Source: Diorhabda sublineata
Taxonomy: Eukaryota > Arthropoda > Insecta > Coleoptera > Chrysomelidae
Length of the DNA: 64,000 nt
NCBI RefSeq assembly: GCF_026230105.1
Contig: NC_079475.1
Coordinates: 34,222,086-34,286,085 of the forward strand
Direction of reading: 5' to 3'
Part shown: in pieces, positions 11,940 through 22,871 of the stretch
Numbering within the stretch: the first letter of the stretch is position 1
Layout of the letters: each line of letters starts with the position of its first letter
Notes under the pieces: generated by a model
Databases searched by the model: none
Seen by the model: only the letters and a program-made list of their open reading frames with translations
What the model was told of the DNA's origin: nothing
Position numbers and translations under genes: made by a program

Positions 11940-12500
11940 AATAGTAAAATATTTATGAACGCAGGATGGTCCCAGAGGAAAAATCTTTGAAAACCGAGGC
12001 AATTTTTGAAGTCCGGTAACAAAAGATAATCTGAGGGGACCAAATACATCGAATAGGGTGCATGAGGTATCAATTTTAATTTTAATTCATTAATTTTGGT
12101 CATTGTAATAATGGATGTGTGAGCTGGTGTATTGTCTTAATGAAACACCTTCTTCTCACCCAATGCGGCCGATTTTGCTTGATTTCTTCTGCTTGAACAT
12201 CGTCAATGAAAATTATCCTGCGCGCATTCCAAAAAACCGATGCCATAACCATGCCTGCAGATGGAACGGTCTTTTCCTTCTTTGGAGCCAGTTGTCCCTT
12301 TTCAGTCCATTGTTTTGATTGTTATTTTGTTTTGGGGTGTGAAGTGCTCGACACACGTTCCATCCATGGTTATGAAGCGGCTTTATTTCTGTGTAACATT
12401 GCCAAACACTCGACGGAAACATCTTCACGATGCTGTTTTTGTTCACTTGTGAGCAAACGGGGCACATAACTTACTTATAGCTTTCTCAAGTCCAAATTTT
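11940..12500 (-). mobile_element. Mariner remnant (mauritiana-like group), minus strand
   Basis: Minus-strand reading, from high to low coordinates, gives pieces of a mariner transposase in the right order. NHGWNVCRALHTPK (12370-12320) corresponds to the T-M-D-E-T-W..H..P catalytic block with the aspartate changed; QRRKRPF and MAWLWHRFFGMRAG in shifted frames correspond to the K-x-V-M-x-S-V-F-W-D segment. Then, at 12103-11950, TKINELKLKLIPHAPYS and LVPSDYLLLPDFKNCLG are the proline-rich block and the third catalytic aspartate (PSDY). Frameshifts separate the pieces. No TIRs were identified. It lies antisense in the Beat intron. Confidence 0.75.
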
Positions 12501-12504
12501 CAGT

Positions 12505-14316
12505 GAATATGCGAGGTACCGTATTTTTTTCAATTGCCATCCAATATTTTACTGTATCACATTACGATTACCTCTTTTTTCTGTTTACAAACTTACTGAA
12601 AACTATAAAATACTAAACAACGAGGCGTCCTAAATCATGGATTTCTTTATGTACTTTCTAATATTTTTCAAGCAACTACCGCCATCCTTTGGTCATGCCA
12701 GGTACTTCCCTATAATTCATTCTTCCTTTGCTTAGTCATGCTCTAGTATCAGTGCAATCAGATTCAATCAATAAGGCCAATCATACATATCAGTCAGACT
12801 TAAATTTTGATTTCCAAATGATCCAGGGCAGTACAAATTATTATATTTTATCACAAGGTTTTGGGTATTTCACGTTCGGATAGAATTCATATAAATGGTT
12901 ATTGATCAAATTATATTTCTATCATGTCTTGTCAACTATTGAACAAGAAAGTGCAAACAATCATTAAGACACAAAATTAATTATTCGATTGAATTTGCAA
13001 ATTCCCTGTAAACAAAATGTTTACTCGAGCAACTTTTACTCAACTTCCCTTCATCAATCAAGTGCTCATAAACTAACATTCTTTATTCTCAAGAGAAAAT
13101 AAATAATTTTAAATAGCGTTCAAACTCTCTATAAAAATTTTTATCTTAGTAGTTTTTGAGACTGCAACTCCCTTGACGTGCTATGGAAACTGGTGTAGGA
13201 CATCACAACAAGAAGAAGCAGCGTTGCTTTAAATTGACTTTTATAGATCTGAGCTCGGTTGTCGGTAGACTTAACATGCTTTGACATGGTGTGTATTGTG
13301 TGAAATATATAGCACATAAAGTTAAAAGTGACGGGCATGTACGGGTCCATAGGACCGATGACTGACGTTAAAAAAGATTGATGCGAATACATACAATCAT
13401 CATAAAAAGACGGAATTATTACTGCACACAATAGAATGGATGTTATTATTTTTATAGCGGTTCTGGCGATCGTTAGAAAAAACATTTTAATGTTATCTAT
13501 AAAATAGAAATGGATTATACAGAGTAATTCGAATGAAAAGAGAAAATAAAAAATAAAATAAAAGTACCATGATTGACATTAAAATGGTCATAGTTCCGTT
13601 GTAGCTACTTTTTCTTTTCAAATATTTTTGTTGCAAATTGAATTTAATCTATTTGAAATACAACTTTAACATACATGTAGTATTTCTCATGAGTACGAAG
13701 AAAATCGTTAATATTTCTTCTGTAAAACAAACGTGAGGCAAGTGTTGAAGATTATTTCATTATTAATACCATATGAAACCACAGATTGTGTTTGAGGTTA
13801 ACAAAAGACATTCAATTGATTCCAAATCTGGCGGACGAGTAGGCTTAGGTAAAAGCTTATGAGTACTAATCTATCCGTTGGAATAATTCGATCAAGGTGC
13901 TCTTAATCATACTTGTAGTATGAAATGAGCACTGTCCTGTTTCCAGAGGATCATACTATCTACTATAATAAAAGACGTTCTTCCATAATTTCAGATAATT
14001 CGTACAAAAGAGAAAGTTGATACTTCTGTCCAGGAAATGGACTCTTATCAAAATACTGTCGAAACAAATTAACCAATATCCTTTATCACATATTTCACCT
14101 CAAACTATATGGAAACGGATTGAACGTATACAGTATGGATTATATTTCCTAACTATGTTATAGAATTCAAGGAATTGCATATGAATATTCAGAAAAAAAA
14201 TTTTCGCTAGATAGTTTTAAGATGTGCCACAATGAAGTGAATATGTCAAATCTGACTGTGCAATCACAAAGTTTGATATTTTTAATGGTGGAAGTACTCA
14301 GAACGTATTGTCATAG
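12505..14316. other. AT-rich intron sequence
   Basis: A minus frame of 114 codons at 13141-13485 has a hydrophobic start, but there is no homology I recognise and no splice context. A frame of this length is expected by chance once or twice in a window of this composition. Confidence 0.35.
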
Positions 14317-14318
14317 TA

Positions 14319-14800
14319 TGAGTGCTATTTGATTTGTTCACAGCTACTTGAAACATTATTTTCTATAACTTTTGACGTGGATTAAACCAACAGTAGTTTG
14401 TTGATTAACTCGCTTCGACTTTTGGTGATAAACACCATCTCGAGCCATCGTGTTTCGCTGGTTCTCCGAATTCAATTGTGGTCGTACTTCGCTATAGAAT
14501 AAATTTCATGAAGGTCAAAAACGGCTGTTGTACCAGAAAACATCGATGCTGTGCATAAACTGATAGTGTGACATACCTGACATACCGTGTGATAGAGGCA
14601 TACTTGAGCATTATTTCCACTCGTACAAATTCCATATTGCATGAACATTTGACTGTCAAAAAGATTTGTTCACATTGGAAAGGAATGCTCAAAAAATAGA
14701 TTTTTCTTTCAGGAAGAGTCGAATCCAACAAAAATTGTTCGAGCGCGAAGTAGTTCGAAGCAAATGGTTACATGTTTTATATGCGAAAAATGAATGCATT
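14319..14800 (+). mobile_element. Truncated mariner remnant, plus strand (same family as 1433 and 18738)
   Basis: The left end is tgagtgctatttgat after TA at 14317-14318, like cgagtactatttgag at 18738. The transposase start is decayed; the plus strand then carries RGLNQQ, LASTFGD (about 14385-14430) and PENIDAVHKLIV (14537-14572), then ILHEHLTVKKICSHW (about 14640-14680), in several frames. It resumes at FQEESNPTKIVRARSSSKQM near 14709-14770, a segment that comes from the catalytic core. About 100 residues between these blocks are deleted. The 3' end and right TIR are not recognisable. Confidence 0.75.
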
Positions 14801-14804
14801 CCAT

Positions 14805-16080
14805 GCAGTTTCATAGTATATACTTTTAAGTCAAATTATCCATCACGTTTATTGCTCAATGTATATTTGAATCCGTCTTATTAAACATACTTTGACGGAT
14901 TACGACAATAATTCACTTAATTACCTTGCTCCAGAGCAATTTGACTTGAAACTGGACCCTTTCTAAATCTTGTAGGTTTTAGGTTTTTTAATAATATAAA
15001 AAATTTTGTTCAATCTATATTATACCTTATACCATAGATCAATACTGAATAGAAATATTAGTTGATTTGAAGTAGCCTAAAAAGTAATTTTTCAACATCA
15101 AATATAAAAGTTTTACAAACTTTTCCGTATTTCTTCATAAGTTGTATCTTTTCACTGCCCCAAACTTGCTTCTCAATAAGTAAACAGTTTTCTTTTTAGT
15201 TTTGTGAAGTAGAAGCGATATGGAAACTTTAATTTTCCTCTTGTATTTTGAAAAAATTGTAATGAAACTACAAATAAACATATTATAATTCGCAGTTCCT
15301 GAATTTCAATATTTATTTTCACTTTGAAAGAAACATAGCAACGAATTCAATGCAGTCCCTTATTCTCCGTAATGGTGTTGACTTTTAAAATTGCTACAAG
15401 AAAATTGGAAAAAACATAAAGCACTCGTTATACTTTTTACATTGTTTGTTGTGATGTTGCAATTAATTTTAACGACAATGCTATTTGTGATTTAATGTTT
15501 ATCATGTGTTAATACAATAATAAAATTCCTTATATAAAAATCTAATGTTTTCATCTGAGAATAAAATGTTTATTTTGGAAAAGTAAAACTGCAATAGTAC
15601 TTGGGGCTACAATTAGTGGAAGTAAATGTTAACAAGCGAATTCTATATATACACAGCAAACGTAATGCATTTTAAAGTGCAGGCTGGGACTCGTTGCACG
15701 AAAAATGAAATTTTCATTAGTAGATTGTGATTGGGGTACAAGGGGCTTCAGTTTTTTGACCAAAAATAAAATTTTTTGACAAATTTGCATCATCGATCGA
15801 TGATAATATTACTTTTATAGTTTTCCATTTGAACTTTATGCAAAAATTTTGATTTTTGAATACTGGACAAGGAGGAAATTTTCCATTTTATAAATGTTAG
15901 TGTTATACAATCAAACAATGAACAGTAAAACAGTATCTCTTCCAAGTTTTAGTAACAATGTATTATATATCTAGCTTTTCAACATTTATCGACTAAAAAA
16001 ATTATATTCATTCAACGATCTAATTAACAGAATTATTATTTTTCTGTTATTTCTAAGGAGAAAATACTAATCCTAGAAAA
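14805..16080. other. AT-rich intron sequence
   Basis: Nothing recognised. Several homopolymer A and T runs occur, but no repeat array. Confidence 0.4.
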
Positions 16081-17060
16081 TATCTAAAAATTATGCTTTG
16101 GATGTACACGGCGATAGTGAGACCAATCATGACTTATGAGGAAGTGCAAAGATACAAAAGTTGATCTAGACACCACGAGAAACGAGCTGGCCTGTGAATG
16201 TACATCCGGGTTCTTAAGAACATGTCCAATGGCTGCACTAGAAGTGATTCAAATCTTTAACCTCTGCATATTTCATAGGACTACGTGGCGAACAAAAATA
16301 AAAGCTTAAAGCAGAAGTCTTCAAGGATAATCCAAAGCCTCTTTCCTAAAGTGAGAAGAAAAACGGAAAAATTCACCTTGAAACTAAGCTGTGAAATTGA
16401 TTATAGAAATAACTAAAATTGCCATCAAATGGTACATAGATGGCGCAAAAATAGCAAACATAACTGGAATAAAAGTTTAGGGGTCCATAACTGAACACTC
16501 TTAAAGCTTATGCAATACATCAAGTATTTTTGAAGCAGAAATATAAGTAATTGAAAAATATATGAGGTACAGCTTATGAAGAAATTATTGAAAATAGGAG
16601 ATTATTATCTTGTGCGATAGCCAAGCAGCTATTAGAGCTCCAAACTTCAATGCCATAAGATACAAATTGTTTTGACGATACCTGGAAAAGAATAAAGTTA
16701 CTGTAGAATCAAGAACACACTGGAGTGTAGGTATATCTGACAGATCAACATAAGGCGGATAAACCCTTTGCAGGACCTCAACTCTTCTGTAGAATTATTT
16801 ACATTGGATGAATCACTATATGACACACAATAGATATAAAAGAAGGAAATTAGGGAAAAAATCGAATACTGGGATAATCTACAGTCTTAATGGACGTCTT
16901 AAGACGCTAGGTTTAGTTGTACAAATACTGTTGAATAGAGAATTGAACTTCCATCCACATTTCCTTCCAGTCAGAGAGTCCACGAAACTCCAGAGCATTA
17001 TATCTGAAGGGAGTATAACGAAGATATTAGCCAGTTAGATCCATCCTACAGTCTGAACTT
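16080..17060 (+). mobile_element. Highly degenerate R1/Jockey-type LINE fragment
   Basis: The plus strand reads LWMYTAIVRPIMTYE at about 16096-16140, the conserved segment after the reverse-transcriptase palm. Shifted frames then give the equivalents of LRTCPMAALEVI and NLCILHI, then IKWYIDGAKIANITGIKV near 16417-16470 (start of RNase H, with the D-G pair), then CAIAKQLLELQ (the S-D-S-Q-A-A-I-x-A block; catalytic Asp lost) and WSVGISDRST-like sequence with KADKPFAG near 16752. Stops are frequent. The domain order RT end - RNase H is that of R1/Jockey LINEs. It is much older than the LINE at 10293 in the same intron. Confidence 0.65.
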
Positions 17061-17064
17061 TATA

Positions 17065-18735
17065 AAAGGAGTGGAAATAATGAATCAGTTATGAACAGTG
17101 AGCATCCACAGTGCCGAAGCAAAAATAGGAGACAAAATCAATCCTTTGGATTGCTGTTATGCATACGACATGTAATCGTGGAGAATTTATTTTCGACTAA
17201 CGTTTTCAGCGAAGTATGAATGACAGTTATTAATGAGCTATGAAATATTTTTTTGTGTGTGCTTTCGCTGTTCAATCCTCAAATTAAGTTAAGAAATGGA
17301 ATGAAAATATAGTGCTATTGTGAAAATAGACGATATAATATTCACTGATCCTCAATGTAGTGAATTTTTCGTAGAATTGGGACTAAAAAACACGAGTGGT
17401 CTCTTTATAGTAGTTTTCAATAATGCTAAAGTGCTTTTAGATCAGATTGCTAAATTAATTGAACCTTGTACTATCTTAATATCGGTTTGTAAAAGAATTA
17501 TGATACTGAATTAGTGGAAGCAACGAACTTTTTATATTTACAACTATATCATAGATATAATTTATGTGGGGCTCTGCATATTGATGTAATAAGAGACAAC
17601 TGCTAGATACTAGTTGGACATCTACCTTGAATAGTTCATGACGTATTGCAGCCCATGACGATCACTTGATACAGTTATAAACCGGTTAAGTTATATTTCT
17701 ACCAATCCAAAGAATTGTATGTTCGACATGACCATACGATGATACAATCTTTCTAGTTTCTAGTTTTTAGGAGTCAAATTGTAGATTTTAGTTATATTTA
17801 GTATAATAAAGTGATTTTGTGTTATGATTTGATAACCGTCTTGTGATATCTTTGTTTGTTAAAGTGTCTCTATTAAATACTCTACTAATGGGTGCCAAAC
17901 AGAATATAAATTATTATCATCACCTTGTCGTAGTTCCAGTTATTAATTGGTAATGACGATAATTGTGCTGTGAAAATAAAATGGAGCCGACGCAACATTA
18001 CTACAAAGATTAAAATAAATATCTACGAATTAGTAACTAGATTGATAAATTATTTCAATGAAATAAAATATTGACGTCCATTTCATTAAATTCTACAATT
18101 AAGACTATAGTTGAAATATTTCTTATCATAATTGAGATGACCCTGGACTAAAATGACTACGAATTGTAAACAAAAGAATTTTCATCAACCGTATTATTAT
18201 CTACCATAATATTTCATTACAGAATAATTTTGTACTAATATTAATAATCGTTCGAATTGCAAACGTGTGCTGAATGACTAGTTTATGCTGAAAGCTAAAA
18301 CAGAATCTCTGTTGTTTACATCCCACTTGCATGAGTTTGTGATCGAGGAGTCGCAGGATTCGCCGATGAATGCTAAAATTAGTTTAACGTAAATTTATGA
18401 TTCAAAATGTAATTAAAATTCCAATTGAATTTCAAATGCATATTAGAAGAAATTGAAATGTTATAATTATGTTTACCTTAACTTAAATTTCGGTTCATTT
18501 ATTTAGAAACTGTAATTTCAAATTTGCAATTAATTATTATTAATCATGTATCGTCAAATGAATAATTGTATAAGCTTGATCAAACCAAATGATCAAGGTA
18601 TCAAAATATTTTTTTCATTACAACTGAAATGAGAACAATTTCCAAAATATGTTAATTTAGATTTCAGATAAATCTGACATGGCCATCATAAAATTTGATA
18701 TAATTAAAAGTGAACTTACTAAGAACGTTTTCTCA
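17065..18735. other. AT-rich intron sequence
   Basis: No supported gene or transposon. A 64-codon plus frame at 17320-17514 has no recognisable similarity. Confidence 0.4.
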
Positions 18736-18737
18736 TA

Positions 18738-19528
18738 CGAGTACTATTTGAGTTTACTGAGATTTGGAAAATTCACTATTGTTAAAAATGGAATTTACTC
18801 GTGAACATTTTCGTACCACGATTTTCTATGACTTCGACGTGGATTAAACCAACAGCAGTGACGATCAACTCGCTTCGACTTTTCGTAATGAAGCCACCGT
18901 ATGCAAGATTGTCATGTGACATAGCGGGAGATTGAGCCTTACCTAGGCATTAGTTCAACTCGCATACATTCAATATTGCCTGTACATTTGGATGTGAAAA
19001 ATATTGGTTTGCGTTGAGTATCGCATAATTTGACAATCGGCCAAAAAAAGCTCGTGTCGATTGGTGCGAAGAAATGTTGAATCTCAACTCAACATTGAAA
19101 CTCAATCGCGGTGCTTCAAAAGACGTCTGTGAGATCGTGACAGACCACGAATCATGAATCTATGCATATGAATCCGGAACTAAAGAATAATCGACTGTAC
19201 GGATCTTTCAAGACAAGCCGAATCAAACAGAAGTTGTTGGTGCTCGAAACCTTTCGAAGAAAATGCACGACAATGCAAGCTCTCACACATCAGTAAAAAG
19301 AAAAACGTTTTTCAGCAGTCAAAACATACGAACCTCATTTGGCACCTAGTCATTTTTTCTTACTGCACAGATCAAAATAAATTGCGAGGTCAACGTTTTT
19401 CTACACCTGAAATAGAGGTTGATGCGTTCAAAGTTTTAAGGGACAATATTTTGAAAAACAATGAAGCCATATTCAATCCAAATATTTGATTTTATTTGTC
19501 TATCTCGAAACTTAAGAAGCAATCCTCG
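18738..19528 (+). mobile_element. Mariner deletion derivative (791 bp) with both TIRs
   Basis: TA duplications lie at 18736-18737 and 19529-19530. The left TIR cgagtactatttgagttt and the right end aaacttaagaagcaatcctcg are imperfect inverses over about 28 bases. The transposase ATG is at 18788. The element is about 500 bp shorter than a full mariner because of internal deletion and is frameshifted. It is the most complete member of its family here and defines the ends for the copies at 1433 and 14319. Confidence 0.85.
18788..19480 (+). pseudogene. Mariner transposase pseudogene
   Basis: It starts MEFTREHFRTTIFYDF, the N-terminal helix-turn-helix of a mariner transposase; a one-base deletion then shifts frame, and TNSSDDQLASTFRNEAT continues the DNA-binding domain. 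Further on, IFQDKPNQTEVVGARNLSKK (about 19200-19265) comes from the core next to the second aspartate. HDNASSHTSV (19269-19298) is the second catalytic Asp block. The C-terminal part is reduced to traces before the TIR. Several stops and at least two indels exclude function. Confidence 0.8.
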
Positions 19529-19959
19529 TATATATCAAAAGCTCCTTTTGTCATTTATTTGTTCATCATTCAGTGTACTCAATGCTTCTCATACTTTATA
19601 TAAGTGATAACCTTATGGAATGGATAAGTACCTGACACAACAACCAAGAAAACAGCAAAAATTTTGAACTCTCATCTTACCATACTTTCCAGTCACTACC
19701 GACATTAATTCATAATCATGGAAAATTTTGTAACCAGTTATTTCTTCAAATTTGGAAATAAAAAGCAGAGAGTGAATGTGATAAATTGAGTACAGCAATC
19801 AACTTTCAGATATTAATTTTGATTGTTGGGGTGACACATTTGTGAGTTCGTAAAATAACACTTTCTTCTAAGTTAAATACGACTTTTGTAAGTTAATTAT
19901 TGCATCACTTCATGATACTTGTCATTGATAGTTTTTTTTCTTTTTTTCAATAACGTCGA

Positions 19960-20140
19960 TGAACATTATCACACTCATTCCCTGGAAATAAATCTGCGTA
20001 TTTTTTTTAATTCGTTTGTATTTTTAGCCCATTATTTGGATTGTTATTTTCTATAGTATGATGTGAACGACTTCCCCATTCATTGTTATCAAATGAAAAC
20101 ATTCTACTTTCTTATCGGGATTGTTTTTTCATGAGTGTTT
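19960..20140 (-). pseudogene. Short mariner transposase fragment, minus strand
   Basis: The stretch 20028-20135 aligns by eye to the mariner remnant at 12300-12400: both contain CCATT-x4-T-x-GATTGTTATTTT followed by comparable blocks, including a CATT or CATC then GTTAT motif. On the minus strand, FHLITMNGEVVHIIL corresponds to the first catalytic-aspartate block, with Asp changed to Asn. It is a small relic without identifiable ends. Confidence 0.45.
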
Positions 20141-20344
20141 TAACATTTTAACATGCCTATGTTTGCAAGATCGTATACATTCATTTGATTATTATTATCA
20201 ATGCTTTTCAAATTTGTTTTATCGTTTCTGGAGTCCTTACCTCATTTTATCGACCATAGCGATGCTGGCCCTGGTAGGTCGTATGACCTCGTTTAACTCT
20301 GCTACCCAATATTATTATCATTATAATAAATAAGAAATCAATTA

Positions 20345-21810
20345 AATTAAAGAAGGATCCAATTTATTTTTTTTTATTTTTATCAGCCAAATGCTTTCAC
20401 GAAACCATTGATGTTCACTAAACCAATACTAAACAACACGGCGTACTCAAGCTCAAAACTATGCTTTATAGATTGCGTACTTTCCAAAGCAGTGATAGTT
20501 TTCAAATGACTAGGTAATGTTCAGTATTACTCATGGAACTAGGCATTTTTTTTATCATTATTTTTGCTGTATATTTTATCTATATCTGTTTCCATAATAT
20601 CTTATACTGAGTTTTATACCACGTCAAATAAGGTGGGTGGACCATATAAGGCCACACGTCTTTGAAGGCCAACTGTTAAAAGTCGTAGTTATCTATATAT
20701 AAAAACATATTCCTTCTACTACGTACTTATATCGCTCAAACTTAAGGCCACAATTACGGCGACGAGTTGATCGCGCTTCTATTGTGGCAATACGATCTCA
20801 CGCTTCATATATTTCGGTCGTCGACAATACAGTAACCTATTATAATCTGATATTTTTGTTTTATGATAATAATTAAGTTAAATACTGGAAGTGTTCTTTG
20901 GTAAGGCTGTGTTTCTTTAAAAGGCCAATTAAAAATTTGATCGTTGGCCTTGCTATGGTACATAGGACTTGCAAAAAAATGTAAAAAGCATGATCATATG
21001 AACACTCACTAGTTACAAGTGTTTACCGTTACAGTTAAACTAATGTTTAATCTTCATAATAGTTTTTGGGCGTTAATAAACTGTTTTTAAAAATTATCCA
21101 TTCAAATTTCCTTCTTGGAAAGGTTATGTTTGAAAAAAAGAATGAACTAATTTACACGAAAAGCAAGGAATAAAAAAAATATTCGCATGTTAAAAACGGT
21201 AATGTATGTGAAAGGTATTCCCTACTACAAGACTGACTATGTGCCATGATAAGCTCATATAATTACAGTAGTCTATGATGTTTATTATCTTATTATAATT
21301 AATATGAAACAGTCATGGTCATAATTGTCAGTTTGACCTTCTCAGGAATATTTTGGTCTTACATAGAATGTGCGCAAAAAGTTTGAAAACTTCCAGATCT
21401 GCGGTTTAGATATGGTGGCACTTTTGTTTAGAATAGGAATATAAAGAAAACTAGAGGCATTCCATGGAAAACAGAGAACAACACATATTTTGGATACAAT
21501 ATGCTTGGAAAAAGAGATTCGTAGAAGAATATTCTGGACTTTTATCTCATCTGTTGGAAAACAAAATTTTACAGCTATACAACGTAGTTCCTACTCAAAA
21601 AAAATATTTATCTCCTATCGAATATTGTATTTATGCGTTTACTGTGTATATAATAAGTGAGGATAATATTTGATGTGTACTGTACCTACCGATTGTACCT
21701 ATTTGATTTGATTCTGAATCAGGTCTTAGTAGTCACTTTTTCAATTAGCTCTTCCGGTTTTATACCCGACATTATTGCCAATTTAGTAGAATAAAATAAA
21801 ATTATTACAA
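20345..21810. other. AT-rich intron sequence
   Basis: The region 20640-20960 contains several aaggcca and ggcca words and a TATATATAAAA run, but no clear repeat unit or gene. Confidence 0.35.
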
Positions 21811-21814
21811 ATTC

Positions 21815-22087
21815 CTAGCGCCACGCGTCCTGAAGTTTTTAAACGAATAGACTGCAGGATCGGAACTCGATCGAATGCATGATCGGATTCGTGTTGTAGT
21901 GAGATCGGACACATGTCAAAAAGGTGTGAACTACGACATTCAAACTCAAGCATCATTTTCCTCTCAGAAACTCGACTGTTTGACCGTAGTCGGATCGGAA
22001 GGGTATATGATAGGTGTGTCCCGGCCTTTAGAATGGCCCGATGGTCCACCCACATTATTTAAAAAGCTTTTCCCCAAACTTTCTTAA
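21815..22087 (+). other. GC-enriched segment with 70-codon open frame, unidentified
   Basis: Composition rises clearly above the surrounding AT-rich intron. The plus frame 21875-22087 ends in a compact proline-rich tail, RPLEWPDGPPTLFKKLFPK, then a stop. It looks like the C-terminal end of a once-translated protein, most likely from a transposable element because it sits alone in an intron, but I cannot name the family. The overlapping minus frame is probably a shadow. Confidence 0.3.
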
Positions 22088-22649
22088 ATTTTATTTTTCA
22101 TGAAAGAAGATATAAATTACTTGTAATATTTCTTCGATCATCACATTATCTTGGACTCTAATGGAATAATAATATAATATTATTTCCTAAATTCATAATC
22201 AATATATTCGCCAATTTCAGTGTCACTACATGTTGAATTATGATTAATAATGATAAAACAAACGTTTGACAATTATTTTAAAAGGAAAGAGTGAAATTTG
22301 ACATCATATATATAGTATAACGTTGTTTTCTTATTATTTCAACTCCACTAAGGATCTGAATTTCTCTGCAAACATTCACATATCATCCTTTCGGAAATAA
22401 TCTATGTACATATTTAAATTGCTTCTGTACAATAATAATTTTGAAATCAGAAATAGAACAAATAACTAAATCTCATCTATATTTAAATCAAGTTAATACA
22501 AAAAGTTGTGTACTTTTGATAATAGACTACGAATAATCAATATAAAAATATATCTACATTTGGCATATAATTTCTCCTTCTAAATTTGTCATACTTTCTT
22601 CAAGATTCTCGTTTCTTACTTCATATTTATGCCTCATATTTTTTTGTAG

Positions 22650-22871
22650 GTCGAGAAGGTCTGGAATCGTCTGTTTTGGGTCTGGAATTCGTTGTACGAC
22701 ACAAGCACTTCAAAAGAGGAAACATGAAGTTGAAATGTTTGGCAACAATAGCCACACTTTATCTCGTAAGTAACGAGGAAAGCGTTGAAGGAGAGAGGCC
22801 TCAAAAAGCCTCGGTGTTAGAAAGTCGAGGGACTGCAGCTCCTTCTGGATCCAGGGCCGACAGGGTGCAAG
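22650..22871 (+). CDS. Beaten path (Beat) family protein, exon encoding second half of Ig domain 2
   Basis: A 222 bp exon between the acceptor tttttgtag and a GTGATAAG donor. It completes the glycine codon begun by the exon at 9851. It encodes REGLESSVLGLEFVVRHKHF, then NMKLKCLATI with the second Ig cysteine (TGT 22736-22738), then SNEESVEGERPQKASVLESR and PSGSRADRVQ. The KLKCLATI core and the trailing S-R-A-D-R-V-Q block are characteristic of Beat proteins; it lies after the domain and before a variable C terminus. Both ends are phase 1. If the donor were not used, the frame would end at 22969, but similarity stops at the donor. The C-terminal exon is not found in the window. Confidence 0.88.

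Larger units (their letters stand above)
10028..22649 (+). other. 12,622 bp intron of the Beat-family gene
   Basis: It begins GTATGT and ends with tttttttgtag. Phase 1 at both ends joins G|GT as a glycine codon. It contains a young-looking LINE insertion (10293-11226), an older LINE (16080-17060) and mariner remnants (11940, 14319, 18738, 19960). The two mariner remnants at 11940 and 19960 lie on the minus strand. Confidence 0.8.

Noticed and set aside
13141..13485. 114-codon minus frame with signal-peptide-like start
   Set aside because: No similarity, no upstream promoter and located inside the Beat intron; length compatible with chance.
20641..20660. CCATATAAGG, an SRF-type CArG box
   Set aside because: Several matches to this loose consensus are expected by chance in 64 kb of AT-rich DNA.
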